Shown here piece by piece: positions 1 through 10,368 of a stretch of 64,000 nt of DNA; within the stretch, counting starts at the first letter, position 1, and each line of letters starts with the position of its first letter. Source of the stretch: Cryptomeria japonica (lineage: Eukaryota; Streptophyta; Pinopsida; Cupressales; Cupressaceae); contig NC_081409.1 of the NCBI RefSeq assembly GCF_030272615.1, forward strand, positions 877,245,594 through 877,309,593, read 5' to 3'. A model generated the notes under the pieces. It had not been told where the DNA came from. It did not search any database and was given only the letters and a program-made list of their open reading frames with translations. Both the position numbers and the translations under genes were made by a program.

Positions 1-339
1 CCCCAGTTTGTAGACCTGACTATGAAAAGGTGGGATGCTAGACGCATGGAGTACTTTCTTAATTGCAGATCAAATAACAAGCCATGGTTTGGATGGATGG
101 ATGTATGTGTGCATGAATGTGATCGCAACGAGCCTAAAAGATACTGGAGCCATTGCTTTTACGAGTGGCGCCAGGTTTTCACCATCGCACTTACCCAAGG
201 TGCCACCAGAGTGGTTGTTCACCATTTGGATGCATGATTTTTCTTTACTTTTTTGAATGTTTTTGTATTTTCTTCAGGACATTTTCTGAATGTTTTTGGT
301 ATTTTCTAGTATGCAGGGGACCCTGATGCTCTGTACAGC
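1..339 (-). other. TatA 3' untranslated internal region
   Basis: Sequence downstream of the pol stop in element orientation, before the missing 3' LTR. Around 165..240 it resembles TatO at 28930..28995 (shared 'gtggttnttcaccat' context), so it is element-internal. No gene is visible; the short plus-strand ORFs here have no recognisable features. Confidence 0.5.
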
Positions 340-2679
340 TTAGGTATAAAACCGTTTGAGGTGCATGCTGTTAATTGGATCTGCAAGCGGTTCTCCTTCT
401 GATGTAGCCAACTGATATGCCCTGGACCCGAATACAGCAGTGACAACATATGGGCCCAGCCAGTTTGATTCAAACTTGCCTTGATGTTCTCTATTTGGTT
501 GGTTGCGAGGATTTTCTCGAAGAACAAGATCACCTACCTCAAATGTACGAGATCTAACTCGGTGATTGTAACTTCTACTCATGCGCTGCTGATAGGCTTT
601 GAGGTGATTGTATGCAGCTTGTCGTTTCTCATCAAGTAACTCTAAGTCCTGAAGGCGTGAGACTCTGTATGCTTCATCATCAATGAGATTGTGCAAGGAA
701 ACGCGTAGTGACGGTATCTTGACCTCAATAGGCAAGATAGCTTCAGCACCATAGACCAATGAATAAGGAGTTGCACCTGTAGGGGTCCGAATGCTAGTTC
801 GATATGCCCATAGTGCTGGATTTAATTGAACATGCCAATCGCGACTGGCATCATTGACTATCTTCTTTAGGATCCTCAGTATGTTTTTATTGGATGCTTC
901 AGCCTGACCATTGCCTTGTGGGTAATAGGGAGTGGAAAAGCGGTGTTGGATATGAAATTTCTCACAAAGCTCACGGACATCCTGATTTTTGAAAGGAAGA
1001 CCGTTATCTGTGACAATGGACATGGGCACACCATACCGGTAGATGATGTAGTTGAGGATGAATGAGGCGATCTGCTTGCCGGTGACTTGGGTAAGTGGAA
1101 CAGCTTCGATCCACTTGGTGAAATATTCGGTGGCGGTAATAATGAATTTATGGCCGTTGGATGAAGATGGATGAATCTTACCCACAAGGTCAAGGCCCCA
1201 TTGACAGAAAGGCCATGGTGTCGTGATTGGTTGCAGTTCCTGTGCTGGTGCATGTATCAGGTCACCGTGAACTTGACATTTCTTGCATTTTCTGACAAAG
1301 TAGTAGGAATCCTTTTCCATAGATGGCCAATAGTATCCAGCTTGTATGATCTTCTTGGCTAGTGATGGACCACTTGAGTGAGTCCCGCAAATTCCTTCAT
1401 GTACCTCTTCCAAAGCCTTTGTTATCTCATCTTGTTCCAGACATCGAAGGAGAGTACCATCAAGACTACGTCGGTATAGGGTTTCGGCAATAATGGTATA
1501 TCGAGCAGTTTGGCGAATGAAGGTTTCTCGTTGGTTATTCGATTGGTTGGGAGGAAGGGTATGATCGCGAAGATAGGTGTAGAACTCACCGTACCATGGG
1601 GATTTAGAACCAACAAGGCGACATATCGTTTCAGATTCGGGGATATCATAAGCGGGGATCCAAAGCTGTTCTACCAAGAACTCGTAGTGTGTTGAATTCT
1701 GTGGAAGATCTAGTAGAGATGCGATGGTAGCCATGGCGTCAGCAGCTCGATTCTGATCTCTTGGTATCTGCTCAAAAGTGATAGTAGTAAATGATGTCTT
1801 TAAATTGTCCACCATTTGCTTATATGGCATGAGTTTATCATCTTTGGTCTGATATTCATCTGTTGCTTGTTGAATGACCAGTTGTGAATCGCCATATACT
1901 TGTAGTTCTTGTAATTTCCATTGTACGGCTAACCTGAGTCCTGTGATCAAGGCCTCATACTCTGCTATGTTGTTTGTGCATGGAAATGTGAGCCTGTAAG
2001 ACTTCGGGATGCTATCACCTTGAGGTGTGATAAACAAAATGCCTGCCCCTGAGCCGTGCCTAGTGTATGAACCATCAAAATATAGCTTCCATGGCTGTGC
2101 TTCTGTGATCATGAATATCTCTTCATCTGGAAAATTGGAAATGAGAGGATGATCGCCTATGAGTGGTGCATCGGCCAACTGATCTGCAATAACCTGACCT
2201 TTGATAGCTTTACGGTCCACATACTCAATGTCAAATTCACTTAGAATCATTACCCATTTGGCCAAGCGACCTGTCAATGCTGCTTTGCTGAGTAAATACT
2301 TGAGTGGATCAATCTTTGCGATGAGTTGTACCTTGTGTGTCAACAGATAGTGTCGCAATTTAGTGGCTGCTAAGATTACTGCTAGGCAAGCTCGCTCAAT
2401 AGGTGTGTAATTGAGTTCATAGCCAACCAGTGTACGAGAGATGTAGTATACAGCACACTCTTTGCCTTCTGCATTATGTTGTGCCAGTAGCACACCCAGT
2501 GCTGTACTTGTTGCTGAGATATAAAGTAATAACGGTCTACTTGGATCTGGTGGCATCAACAATGGTGGATTCATGAGATAGTCTTTAAGTGCCTGAAATG
2601 CTTGCTGGCATCTATCATCCCACTGAAAGCGGATGTTCTTGTGTAGCAAGTGTGTGAATGGGTGACACTTATCAGCCAA
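340..2679 (-). pseudogene. TatA pol C-terminal half: RT end, degenerate RNase H, archaeal-type RNase H, integrase
   Basis: This is the largest open block of TatA pol (779 aa from an internal Met; the frame opens after a TAA at 2680..2682). Order: RT thumb; a first gypsy-type RNase H (about residues 45-165) whose first catalytic Asp position reads YISAT, so it looks dead; then an archaeal-type RNase H (about 195-325) with its catalytic set visible as YFDGS, NIAEYEAL, VYGDSQL and NRAADAMA. Integrase follows with an HHCC zinc finger (HEG, GTHSS, CKKC) and DDE core (WGLDLVG, VTDNGLPF, QAEASNK). It ends HLKRFYT then stop, with no chromodomain, as expected for Tat. The integrase itself looks intact, but it sits downstream of five other stops. 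Confidence 0.9.
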
Positions 2680-2694
2680 TTATGCAATGAATCT

Positions 2695-3606
2695 TCAGAT
2701 GGATTGAAGCCATCCTTGTAGTGTCCTTAGCTGACTGATATTCTTTGGAGGTGGCATGTCCATGATTGCTTTTACCTTTGCTGGGTCGACCTCAATACCT
2801 TTGCTTGAAACAATGTATCCTAGAAGCTTCCCGGAGGTCACTCCAAAGACACATTTCTTTGGGTTGAGTCGAACATGGTATTGTTCCAGTCTATCAAAGA
2901 TTTTATCTAAGATGTGGAGATGTCCATCTCGAGTGAGTGATTTTGCTAGTAAGTCATCCACATAATCTTCCATCATAGTATGCATCATGTCATGGAAGAT
3001 GGTGGTCATTGCTCTTTGATAGGTCACTCCTGCATTCTTTAGACCGAAAGGCATTACATTCCAGCAATATGTGCCCCATGGACATGTGAAGGCTGTCTTA
3101 TGTTGGTCCTCTGGTGCGATCTTTATTTGATTGTATCCTGAAAAGCCATCCATGAGTGAAAGCATGGCATGTCCTGCTGTCAAATCCACTATGATGTCAA
3201 TATTTGGTAGGGGGAAGTCATCCTTAGGACAAGCCTTATTCAGATCTCTGAAGTCAGTACAAATGTGGATGCCCCCTTTTGGTTTGCCGACTGGTACAAT
3301 GTTGGAGATCCATTCTGCATAATCAATTGGTCTAATGAAACCAACATCCAGGAGTTTCTTGAGTTCTGTTTTGACTAGCACTGCAATCTGGGGATGCATC
3401 TTACAAAGCTTCTGCTTGACAGGTTTGGCTCCTTCTGCTACTATGAGATGATGCATGACTAAATCTGGATCAAGCCCAGGCATGTCTGCATATGACCGTG
3501 CAAAGTTGATCTGGCGCTGCTGGAAGAACTTGATAAATTGAGGCTGTTCCTCTGGAGTGAGAAGAGATGCCAGATGTATGATATGAGGGTTTTCAGGAGT
3601 CCCCAC
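2695..3606 (-). pseudogene. TatA reverse transcriptase
   Basis: Encodes fingers and palm of a gypsy RT: KACPKDDFPLPNID, LMDGFSGYNQI (first catalytic Asp), MPFGLKNA and YVDD (the metal-binding pair). The role is copying genomic RNA to DNA inside the Gag particle. It starts here at an internal Met (MGTPENPH), but the polyprotein frame runs in from upstream and is cut by a TGA at 3643..3645. It ends at a TGA at 2695..2697, where TatB keeps Arg in the RRFIAQLADK context, followed five codons later by TAA in place of Gln. Both are C-to-T type changes. The neighbouring GWLQ in place of TatB's GRLQ is another. Confidence 0.92.
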
Positions 3607-3906
3607 ATTGTATTCTTTGGTCTCCTCAATGAGGATTGTTGATCATTCCTGTTGTGTATTAGTAGGGAGAATGTCAAACCCTTCATCCTCAGGTGCCTCA
3701 GAGAGGTTTTCACCATTGGATACGATCTTTCTTTTTACTTTTGTCGGATCAAACAGTGCCACAGTGTGGTTTTCACTGGAAGATCCATGTTTTATTATTA
3801 TATTTTTGTAGCTGAAGGGTTTGGCATCCGCCCCGAAGTATGCTGCGCTATTAAGTTCAATGGCGAATCCAGCTTTGTGATCCCCGCTTGGTAGATTATC
3901 CCTTAA

Positions 3907-5328
3907 TTACAAAAAGTCAATGATAGCCTCATCGTTTTGGAAGAGGTCAAGACATGGGGGATTTGGTTGGTTCCATTTGATGAGTTCAGGGTGGATAATG
4001 GGCATTACTTCATTGATTAAGTTAAGTTCGTTAGAGGTATCAGTGAGGGTTAAGACAGTGTGGTGAAGGTCATTGATGGTACTCTCCCTGTCAGAATCAG
4101 GCGTAGGATGAGACGTAGGGTCTGTGGAAGATGTTTCCAGCTCAGGTACCCAAGTGGTCTTTATCTGTGCTTCTCCGTAAACAGGGATGTCTTTGCGTGG
4201 CAGAGGTGGTGATGTGTCTTCCTCATCTGAAGTATTAAGCTGTACAGAATCAAATTCCCACTCATGTGAGTCGGTCTCTGAATCACTTTCCAGCATTCGA
4301 TTGCTATACCATACTGGGATGTCTTTAGAGTTAAACACGACAGGTGTGATTGGTTTATGTATCTTTGTAGTGATTGGTGCTGCAGGAACCGTGATGGGAT
4401 TTAAAGGATTTGTCACTGGAAGTATCAACAGTGTTGATTTAGTGGCTTCTGTTGGAACGGCTGGTGCCATAGATGTTGCTGTAGGTTTCCATACAGTTGT
4501 TGCTACAAATGGTGTTGCTGATGGGATTACTGGTTCATTTGGTGGGATAAATGATATTGTAGATGGTGGAGTTGTGAGCCTCGATGGGGTAGTGGGGATA
4601 GTGCTTGATGGTGCTTTGATTATGAAAGGTGTCCTCTTTGCAGTAGGTGGGCAAAATGGTTTGCTAGGTTTTCCTTTGAATCTGAGTTTAGGAAGGACTT
4701 CTTTTTCAAAGCCTAGGCCTGTATTACCTTTGGGCTTGAACTCTGGCAGCAGCGGTTCATGTCGTCCTTGTTTGTAGTATCCCAAAGCACTCTGACCATC
4801 ATATCCCATTCTTTGCATAATGAGGAGGCCTTTGCCATATTGTTCCGTAGGAAGTGTAACTTGCGGTTTGTCAGTGGTGATGGGATCTTTATAGATCCAG
4901 TCCGCTAGGTCCTCATCTTGTGTTTCTTCCTCTTGACTCTTTCCAAGGATGAAAGGCGTTAAGGAACATGCTGGCATGATCAGTGGTTGCTGGAGCAACT
5001 GCTGTGGTTTACCATGTGTTCTAGGAGAAGTGGGCATTTGTCCCACACAAAAGAGCTGACTCAAGTTATATTCTCCAGGACCTTCCTCTGTGACTTTCAT
5101 CTTAAGCTTTTCTTGCTTGGGTATAGGAGTGTTTGAACTGGCAAGAGAGGCGGGATTTACATATGATGTGGAGGAAATGGCTTCCCTATTATTAGGAACA
5201 GTAATCTCTGGTTGATGGCTGATATTATGGCAAAATGCAAAAGGATTTGCATCGCCCAGGATTGTGATCTCTGCACCATTATGTGGGAACTTGATACATT
5301 GATGGTAGGTAGATGGAACAACTTGCAT
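3907..5328 (-). pseudogene. TatA protease tail, G-patch domain and acidic linker
   Basis: Continues the protease (CIKFPHNG region) and then enters a spacer before RT. Residues about 160-205 form a clear G-patch: YGKGLLIMQRMGYDGQSALG followed by a GLGF motif, a fold that usually binds RNA or RNA helicases. A Pro/Thr/Ile-rich low-complexity stretch and an acidic segment (SDSETDSHEWEFDS, SDEED) follow. The frame opens after the TAG at 5386..5388 and ends at TAA 3907..3909, where TatB has Glu. The plus-strand ORF at 4187..4777 is a shadow of the low-complexity part. G-patch function in this clade is unknown to me. Confidence 0.85.
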
Positions 5329-5385
5329 GGCATGTATCCAAGGTCTCCCTAATAATAGATTATATGGCAGAGGAAGGTCCAGAAC

Positions 5386-6789
5386 CTAACAAATTATGTG
5401 CTTTACCACAGGGCCAACCCGGATTGGTAGTACCACAGCTCCTTTGGAGGAACGCTCTGCATCATCATAGGCCTTGATGGTGATCTTTTTGCGAGGATCT
5501 ACTGATTCTATTGCATATCCCAATGCTGTGACCAACTGTAGTGTACAAATGTTTAGTCCTGCTCCATTATCAATCAAGACTCGCTTGATCCTGTGTTGGT
5601 TGACAAAGCCTTCAATGTGTAGCGAAGCATTATGAGGTTGTTGGAAAGAAGAGTTGTCACTTTCAGAAAAAGTGAGACAAGGTGATGACTTTAGATTTCC
5701 AACCATGGCTTGAAATTGGTCCGTGTTCAGGTTTGCAGGGACTGACTCTTCTTGGAGTGCTTGATCCAAGATTGTTTTATGAGATGGTGATAGGCATAAT
5801 AGCTCTAAAATGGAAATGAGCGCAGGCATTTTATCTAATTGTTCCACAAGATTGTACTGCTTTGGGATGGAGGTGGTGCCTTGTGGAGCTGCCTTGATGG
5901 TAACTTTGCCGCGACGCGTAACAACATTGCAATTTGAGGTGGGATTTTTGAAGGTGATAGTTGCAATTTGTTCACTGGCATCATACAGGTGATTGATAGT
6001 GTAATTATACGCAGCTTGCATATAATCAGTGGTATCAGGACCTCGTCTGGACGTGGAAGGACCCCTTTGATCTTGCGATGGAAGTGGATTTTTGAACATC
6101 TGATGATCATTATTGGTTGTTTTTGGGTCATGCCCTTCAATTTCAATTTCTCCTCGGTCAATAAGATCCTGAATGAGATCTTTCAATCGATGACAATTAC
6201 TTGTCTTGTGTCCTCTTCCTTGATGGAATTCACAATGTTCAGTATCTCCCCACCATGCCGGTTTGACCTGAGGCTCATAATTTGATAACTTAGGTAGAGT
6301 GATCAAATTCTGAGAAATGAGTTGTCGCATCACTGTTTCAATGGGTTCCCCTAAGGGAGTGTATGTGCGTTTTTGTTTTTGTGGATGGGGTCTTGGTTCA
6401 TCATGAGATGTGATGCGACCTTGATTAGGAAGAACATTTGTGTTATTTTGAGGTGGAGGATTTTGTCCTGCAAATCTGACCACAGGTTGTGCATTTTGGA
6501 TAGTTCGAGCATCCACAACTCCATCGTTGACGATATTCTTATTCTTATTCCAGAAGTTCGGTTTATCGCTATTGAAGCGCGGGCGAGGACCATCTTTGGG
6601 TTCATTAAAGATTTTGATGAGTCCTTTTTTGATGAGTGCCCTTTCACATTTTATACCCTTGGTGATCATATCGTTAAAAGAATCTGTATCTTTGACATCC
6701 AGGTGAAATTCCATTTCTTCGTTTAAGTTGGAAATGAAAATTTCCAGTAGTTCTTGTTCAGGTAACTGAAGAGAACGTCTGCTAGACAT
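5386..6789 (-). pseudogene. TatA Gag C-terminus, zinc knuckle and aspartic protease
   Basis: Contains the second half of Gag, a knuckle-like CEFHQGRGHKTSNC (about residues 188-201, C-x2-H-x4-H-x4-C), then the retropepsin-like protease. The active-site loop reads VLIDNGAGLNIC, with DNG where retropepsins usually have DSG or DTG. Stop TAG at 5386..5388 replaces the Gln of TatB's HIICQVLDLP. It begins just after the TAA at 6802..6804 that replaces Gln in the FLQRW motif of Gag. The ORF start is an internal Met; in the living element this was part of one polyprotein. Confidence 0.88.
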
Positions 6790-6801
6790 TTGGCACCATC
6801 G

Positions 6802-7620
6802 TTACAGGAATACTGAGAATAATTCACCTGGTTTTTGTTTGGTGTTGCATAGATCAGCCATGGTGATGTCGCGTTCAATATTATAAGAGTAATGAGATAG
6901 GAACTTCTGGATGAGTTCCTCAAATGTTCTTATGCCACCTGGTAGTCGGGAAAACCATGATGTGGTTGTTCCTCCCAAGCTTTGGGGAAAAAGGCGCATT
7001 AGGTATGTGTCCTCATAAGCCACTTCAAGACAAGCAGAATGAAATTCTCGGACATGATCGTGGGGATCTCCCTTTCCTCTATATTTTTCGAATTTTGGTG
7101 TTTCAAACCCGCGTGGAAAGGGTGGCATATAAAGATTTCTATCAAACGGATAGGGACAGATGTCATTAAGTGAAAATTGATTGGTCTTAACACCACTATG
7201 AAGTTGTTGGACGAGATTCTCGACTTGTTGCCGCAACATCTCCATTTCATTTGGAGGAGGAGGTGGTGGGTTACCTCGAGGGATGTTATATCTGATGTGA
7301 TTTCTACCTCTTTCCTCCTCATGGTGACTTTGTCTTTCTGATGCTTGTCTTAATTGGGCAAGATCAAAGTCAGAGGGGAGTTTGGCTCCTTCTTGAGCGA
7401 GTCTTAAAAAGTGAGCATCCGCATTGCTCCTTAGTATTTCATCAAATAATCTGTTAAAATGAGGGTTATGCTGAACCCTTTCGATTGTTGAAGGAGTGGG
7501 AGTACTTGGGTTTTCGTCATTCACATTTCCTCCAAGTGCTTCTTGAAATTCATTGAGGTTGTCCTCTTCTTCCTCAATTTCTATTTCTCGCTGCCTTGAT
7601 CGTGATCGGGTTTGAGCCAT
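6802..7620 (-). pseudogene. TatA Gag N-terminus and retrotransposon gag domain
   Basis: I place the start at the ATG complement of 7618..7620 (MAQTRSRSRQRE), because TatB Gag starts at the matching codon (MAQTRSQSRQRE); an upstream in-frame Met at 7725 is not shared. An Arg/Glu-rich head is followed by the retrotrans_gag domain (ICPYPFDR, TPKFEKYRGKGDPHDH, YLMRLFPQSLGG, TSWFSRLPGG), which builds the particle. It ends in a TAA at 6802..6804 inside GELFSVFL; the Gln of TatB's FLQRW is lost by a CAA-to-TAA change. The complete TatA polyprotein pseudogene therefore spans 340..7620. Confidence 0.9.
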
Positions 7621-8099
7621 TTTGTTTGCAAGTTTGTTTTGAAGTTGATTGAAGATGATGATGAGTGGTGATGAAATGAAAGATTGATTGGTTGGTGATT
7701 TGTGTTGTATGGGGATCTCTAGCACTTTAAGGTAGATGTAACCGAAATTCCTCCTTTGAATTGGTTGTTTGTTTTGATAAGATTTGATATGATAAGGTGC
7801 AGAGAAATCTGAGATGTGTTACAGATTTAACTACCTAGTACAAAATTAACTACCTAGCAATGAGAGGATTCACTCATGAACTAGTTTTAACCTGCGTAGA
7901 TGTGTCTCTTAGGATGAGCTTATCCTAGATGTAGAAACAATCTAAAAAGTGATGTGATGTGTTTGATTTCAAGCAATATCTAAAAAGAGAATTTGGGACA
8001 AGAACCTCTTAATGCTTTGAGAATTTTTGGGATGGATTGATGATGAAGTGATGATGTATGAATGAGATGATGGATGTTTTTGCTTTCAACTTGAATCTT
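7621..8099 (-). other. TatA spacer between ORF1-like gene and gag
   Basis: Untranslated leader between the stop of the upstream ORF and the gag ATG. It is closely matched in TatB (40786..41235), including the stretch around 'gagaggattcactcatgaactag', so it belongs to the element. No ORF or RNA gene is recognised. Confidence 0.6.
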
Positions 8100-8483
8100 T
8101 CAATAAAAACTTTGTGTCACAAATGGGACAAACTCATCTTCCTCTCTTTCAGGCGTTGGTGGCACTTCTCGAGCTGTGTTGTAGGTGATACAGATGTTGG
8201 GGAAAAAGTTGGGATTAATCTTTCCTCCTTGATTTTTGTGATAACTTAGAGCTCTATATTGCATAAAAGCTCTGCGGTTTAATGATTCAGAATCAAATTC
8301 GTTTGTTTTACCTTGAAGGTATAGACGCATGCGATGTAGAAAGACTCTATGTGAGACGAAGATTTGTCTATTGAGATAGAAGAATTTCCTCCTTTTGATC
8401 AAAGCCTTTGAGCTTAACGGTCTTCTTTTCAAGGTAATATTCTGATGACACTTCTTCTTTCGCAAGATGTGAAGAATGGTCAT
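8100..8483 (-). CDS. TatA ORF1-like gene upstream of gag, function unknown
   Basis: A 127-codon sense ORF in the leader, in a different frame from gag, starting MTILHILRKKKCHQN and ending FVTQSFY then TGA. I chose this Met because TatB has the same 127 codons (41236..41619) from the same Met, with about nine amino-acid changes against about thirty base changes by eye, suggesting protein-level selection. Upstream of it the frames of the two copies no longer agree, so longer starts (to 8624) are doubtful. It is basic and rich in Arg/Lys and aromatic residues, with no known domain recognised. Ogre elements of the Tat clade carry an uncharacterised ORF1 at this place; homology is my inference. 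Confidence 0.6.
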   Translation of the reverse strand: MTILHILRKKKCHQNITLKRRPLSSKALIKRRKFFYLNRQIFVSHRVFLHRMRLYLQGKTNEFDSESLNRRAFMQYRALSYHKNQGGKINPNFFPNICITYNTAREVPPTPEREEDEFVPFVTQSFY

Positions 8484-8639
8484 AAAATTTGTCTCTTTGT
8501 TGTTTGCACTGTGTTTTTGGTATTTTTGTTTGTTTTTGAGAAATGTTGGATGAATACTTTGTTTTTGGGAAGTGATTTTCTGATTTTTCTTTGACAAGAA
8601 AACAAAGCAAGCACACAAACACAAGATTGTAGCCTCAAA

Positions 8640-9480
8640 GGCACAAATGAGTATGGGTCTAGATCAACCCAATTCTTGGACTTGTTTTTGACCCTTCCTT
8701 TAGATGTATTTTAAGGTGTATTTCCAAAGCCTGAAGTCAGCTCAATTCGCACTAGGTCTGTAAAATGAACACACTTCAAACACTTTTTATCCCTAAGGTC
8801 AAATGGCCAGTTGTGATAAATTTAGCCCACATCTTGATATTTCTTCGACTTTGGTACTACATACCTTATGAATCCCGCCGTGGCAGGTAAGGATGTGATA
8901 TACTAAGTCTTGCACGAGCATAACAAATAGATGATCCCTATGATGGGGGAGTCACCACTTTTATCAAGCCACAAGTGACTTTTCAAAAAGCTATGTTTCT
9001 ACTCAAGGAAAATATGTATGGTGAGTATCTTGGGAGCAAAACCATCTATGCTCTTGCACTAAATTATATCTCAAATATCCTCAATCAATAGAACGGGTGG
9101 GCTACTACTTAAAGGTGTTTAGTCATGTTCGATGTTTTTGGACATAAGTTCATTCTGCAGTGACTCACTTAAGAGCCTTGTAACTGGTGGTGGGGCCCAT
9201 TTGTCCTTTCGGCTAGTTACACTGTAGGAACAACTATACCCAAGGCTACAACTTTCGCTCTCACCTGATTTCTATAGCGGCTCGAAGGATTTACCACTCG
9301 AGGTCGTTCCCAAGAGTATCGATCCCTTGGCAGGCCTCTCTTAAAAAGATAAAATTTGAGTGTTACTAACACTTTTCTCTTGCACCTAGGACCACGAGAG
9401 CCAAGGGAGAGGATAGTGTGTGTTAGAAGTAGGTCCACTCGACTGACTTTTGTGCACAAGTGTGCCAAACACGAAATTCA
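8640..9480 (-). other. TatA conserved untranslated leader
   Basis: This leader segment matches TatB 41760..42600 nearly base for base and has no long ORF in the sense direction. It is less AT-rich than its surroundings and is followed by diverged sequence. It may hold RNA structure, splice sites or packaging signals of the genomic RNA. That is inference; only the conservation is seen. Confidence 0.55.
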
Positions 9481-9979
9481 CTTGTTCCTTTTAATCCAAC
9501 ATTTGCAAAGATGATCTAACTATTTGGAGATGTTGCTCCAACAGCCATGGTGTTCTTTTTAACTTCAAAGGCAATGTGTTTTGTAATCTAGAATTTTGAA
9601 AATCCTGGTCAACTTAATGAAAAAGACGTTTTGCTTTGAAGGAAAATTTGTTTGTCAAAAATAAATCAAGACAAGTGGATTGTTCTTTTTACTGCACCAA
9701 AAATTGAAGTGTGGATTGTGCTTTTTAAGTCCCAATTGATGCAAATGAAATTAAAGTTGCGTTGTTAATTTTAAGCACCAAAGAAAATGAGGCCTAACTA
9801 GAAAACAAGAAAAAAACTGTTTTTTGTGTTTTTAAGTTCTTTTTAAGCACTTAAATGAAAATTTTTTGTGATGTTTGTTGGGTTGTTAACCTGCACAAAG
9901 AAAAGAAACAAGTTAATAAAATCAATGCTCAAAGGGGGGGCTTCCACAAGCCTAAATTCTGATTTTTTGGTTACAAGTC
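9481..9979 (-). other. TatA distal leader, poorly conserved
   Basis: Leader sequence with many short Lys/Phe-type homopolymer runs. It aligns only loosely with TatB 42600..43190 ('gcaccaaaaatngaagtgtgga' is shared). I see no gene in it. Confidence 0.45.
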
Positions 9980-10290
9980 AATTTGGGCGACACTCTGTCG
10001 CAATAGCGCTATTCTGTGTTTTTACAGAAGCGCTGATTCATACAATAGCGCTATTCTGCATGAGCAGAAGCGCTAATTTAAATGGTAGCGCTGAAAGAAG
10101 AGAAAAATCCGAGAAGACAAAGGCGCTGGAAGTGTGTCAATAGCACTGAAACTGTGACAATAGCGCTGGAATGTTGTCAAAAGCGCTGAAACCTTTTCAA
10201 TAGCGCTATCTTAGGGTCAATAGCACTAAAAGAAATTGTTGCAAAAGCGCTAAAACGCATTCAATAGCGCCGAAGCGCGACCTGTGTGGC
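9980..10290 (-). repeat. Imperfect AGCGCT repeat array in TatA leader
   Basis: About fourteen copies of AGCGCT or near variants (AGCGCC, AGCACT) at roughly 20-25 bp spacing, often in the context 'caatAGCGCTgaaa'. The hexamer is self-complementary. TatB has a shorter, decayed counterpart at about 43255..43425. The array lies just inside the primer-binding site, where retroelement RNAs often carry dimerisation or packaging signals; that role is inference. Confidence 0.75.
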
Positions 10291-10326
10291 AATTTCAACA
10301 AGCAAAATGTTAATTTCAAAAAAAAT

Positions 10327-10366
10327 GATCAGAAGGTTGCGTGTTCGATTCACGTCGGGTTCACCA
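10327..10366 (-). other. TatA primer-binding site with 40-nt match to tRNA-Trp
   Basis: On the minus strand TGGTGAACCCGACGTGAATC begins two bases inside the LTR end. Read on the plus strand, the whole 40-base interval matches the 3' part of plant cytosolic tRNA-Trp(CCA), as I remember it, from position 37 through the CCA tail: anticodon-stem 3' strand, variable loop, T arm and acceptor. An ordinary primer site needs about 18 bases. TatB keeps the first 20 exactly and a decayed extension. It is not a tRNA gene, because the 5' half is absent. Confidence 0.8.
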
Positions 10367-10368
10367 AA

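Noticed and set aside
4187-4777. Plus-strand ORF of 196 codons (and 37508..37957), Gly/Val-rich
   Set aside because: Antisense shadow of the Pro/Thr/Ile-rich linker of the TatA and TatB polyproteins; the sense frame carries the conserved domains.
10327-10366. A possible tRNA-Trp gene
   Set aside because: Only the 3' 40 bases match; the acceptor 5' strand, D arm and anticodon are absent, and the position next to the LTR fits a primer-binding site.
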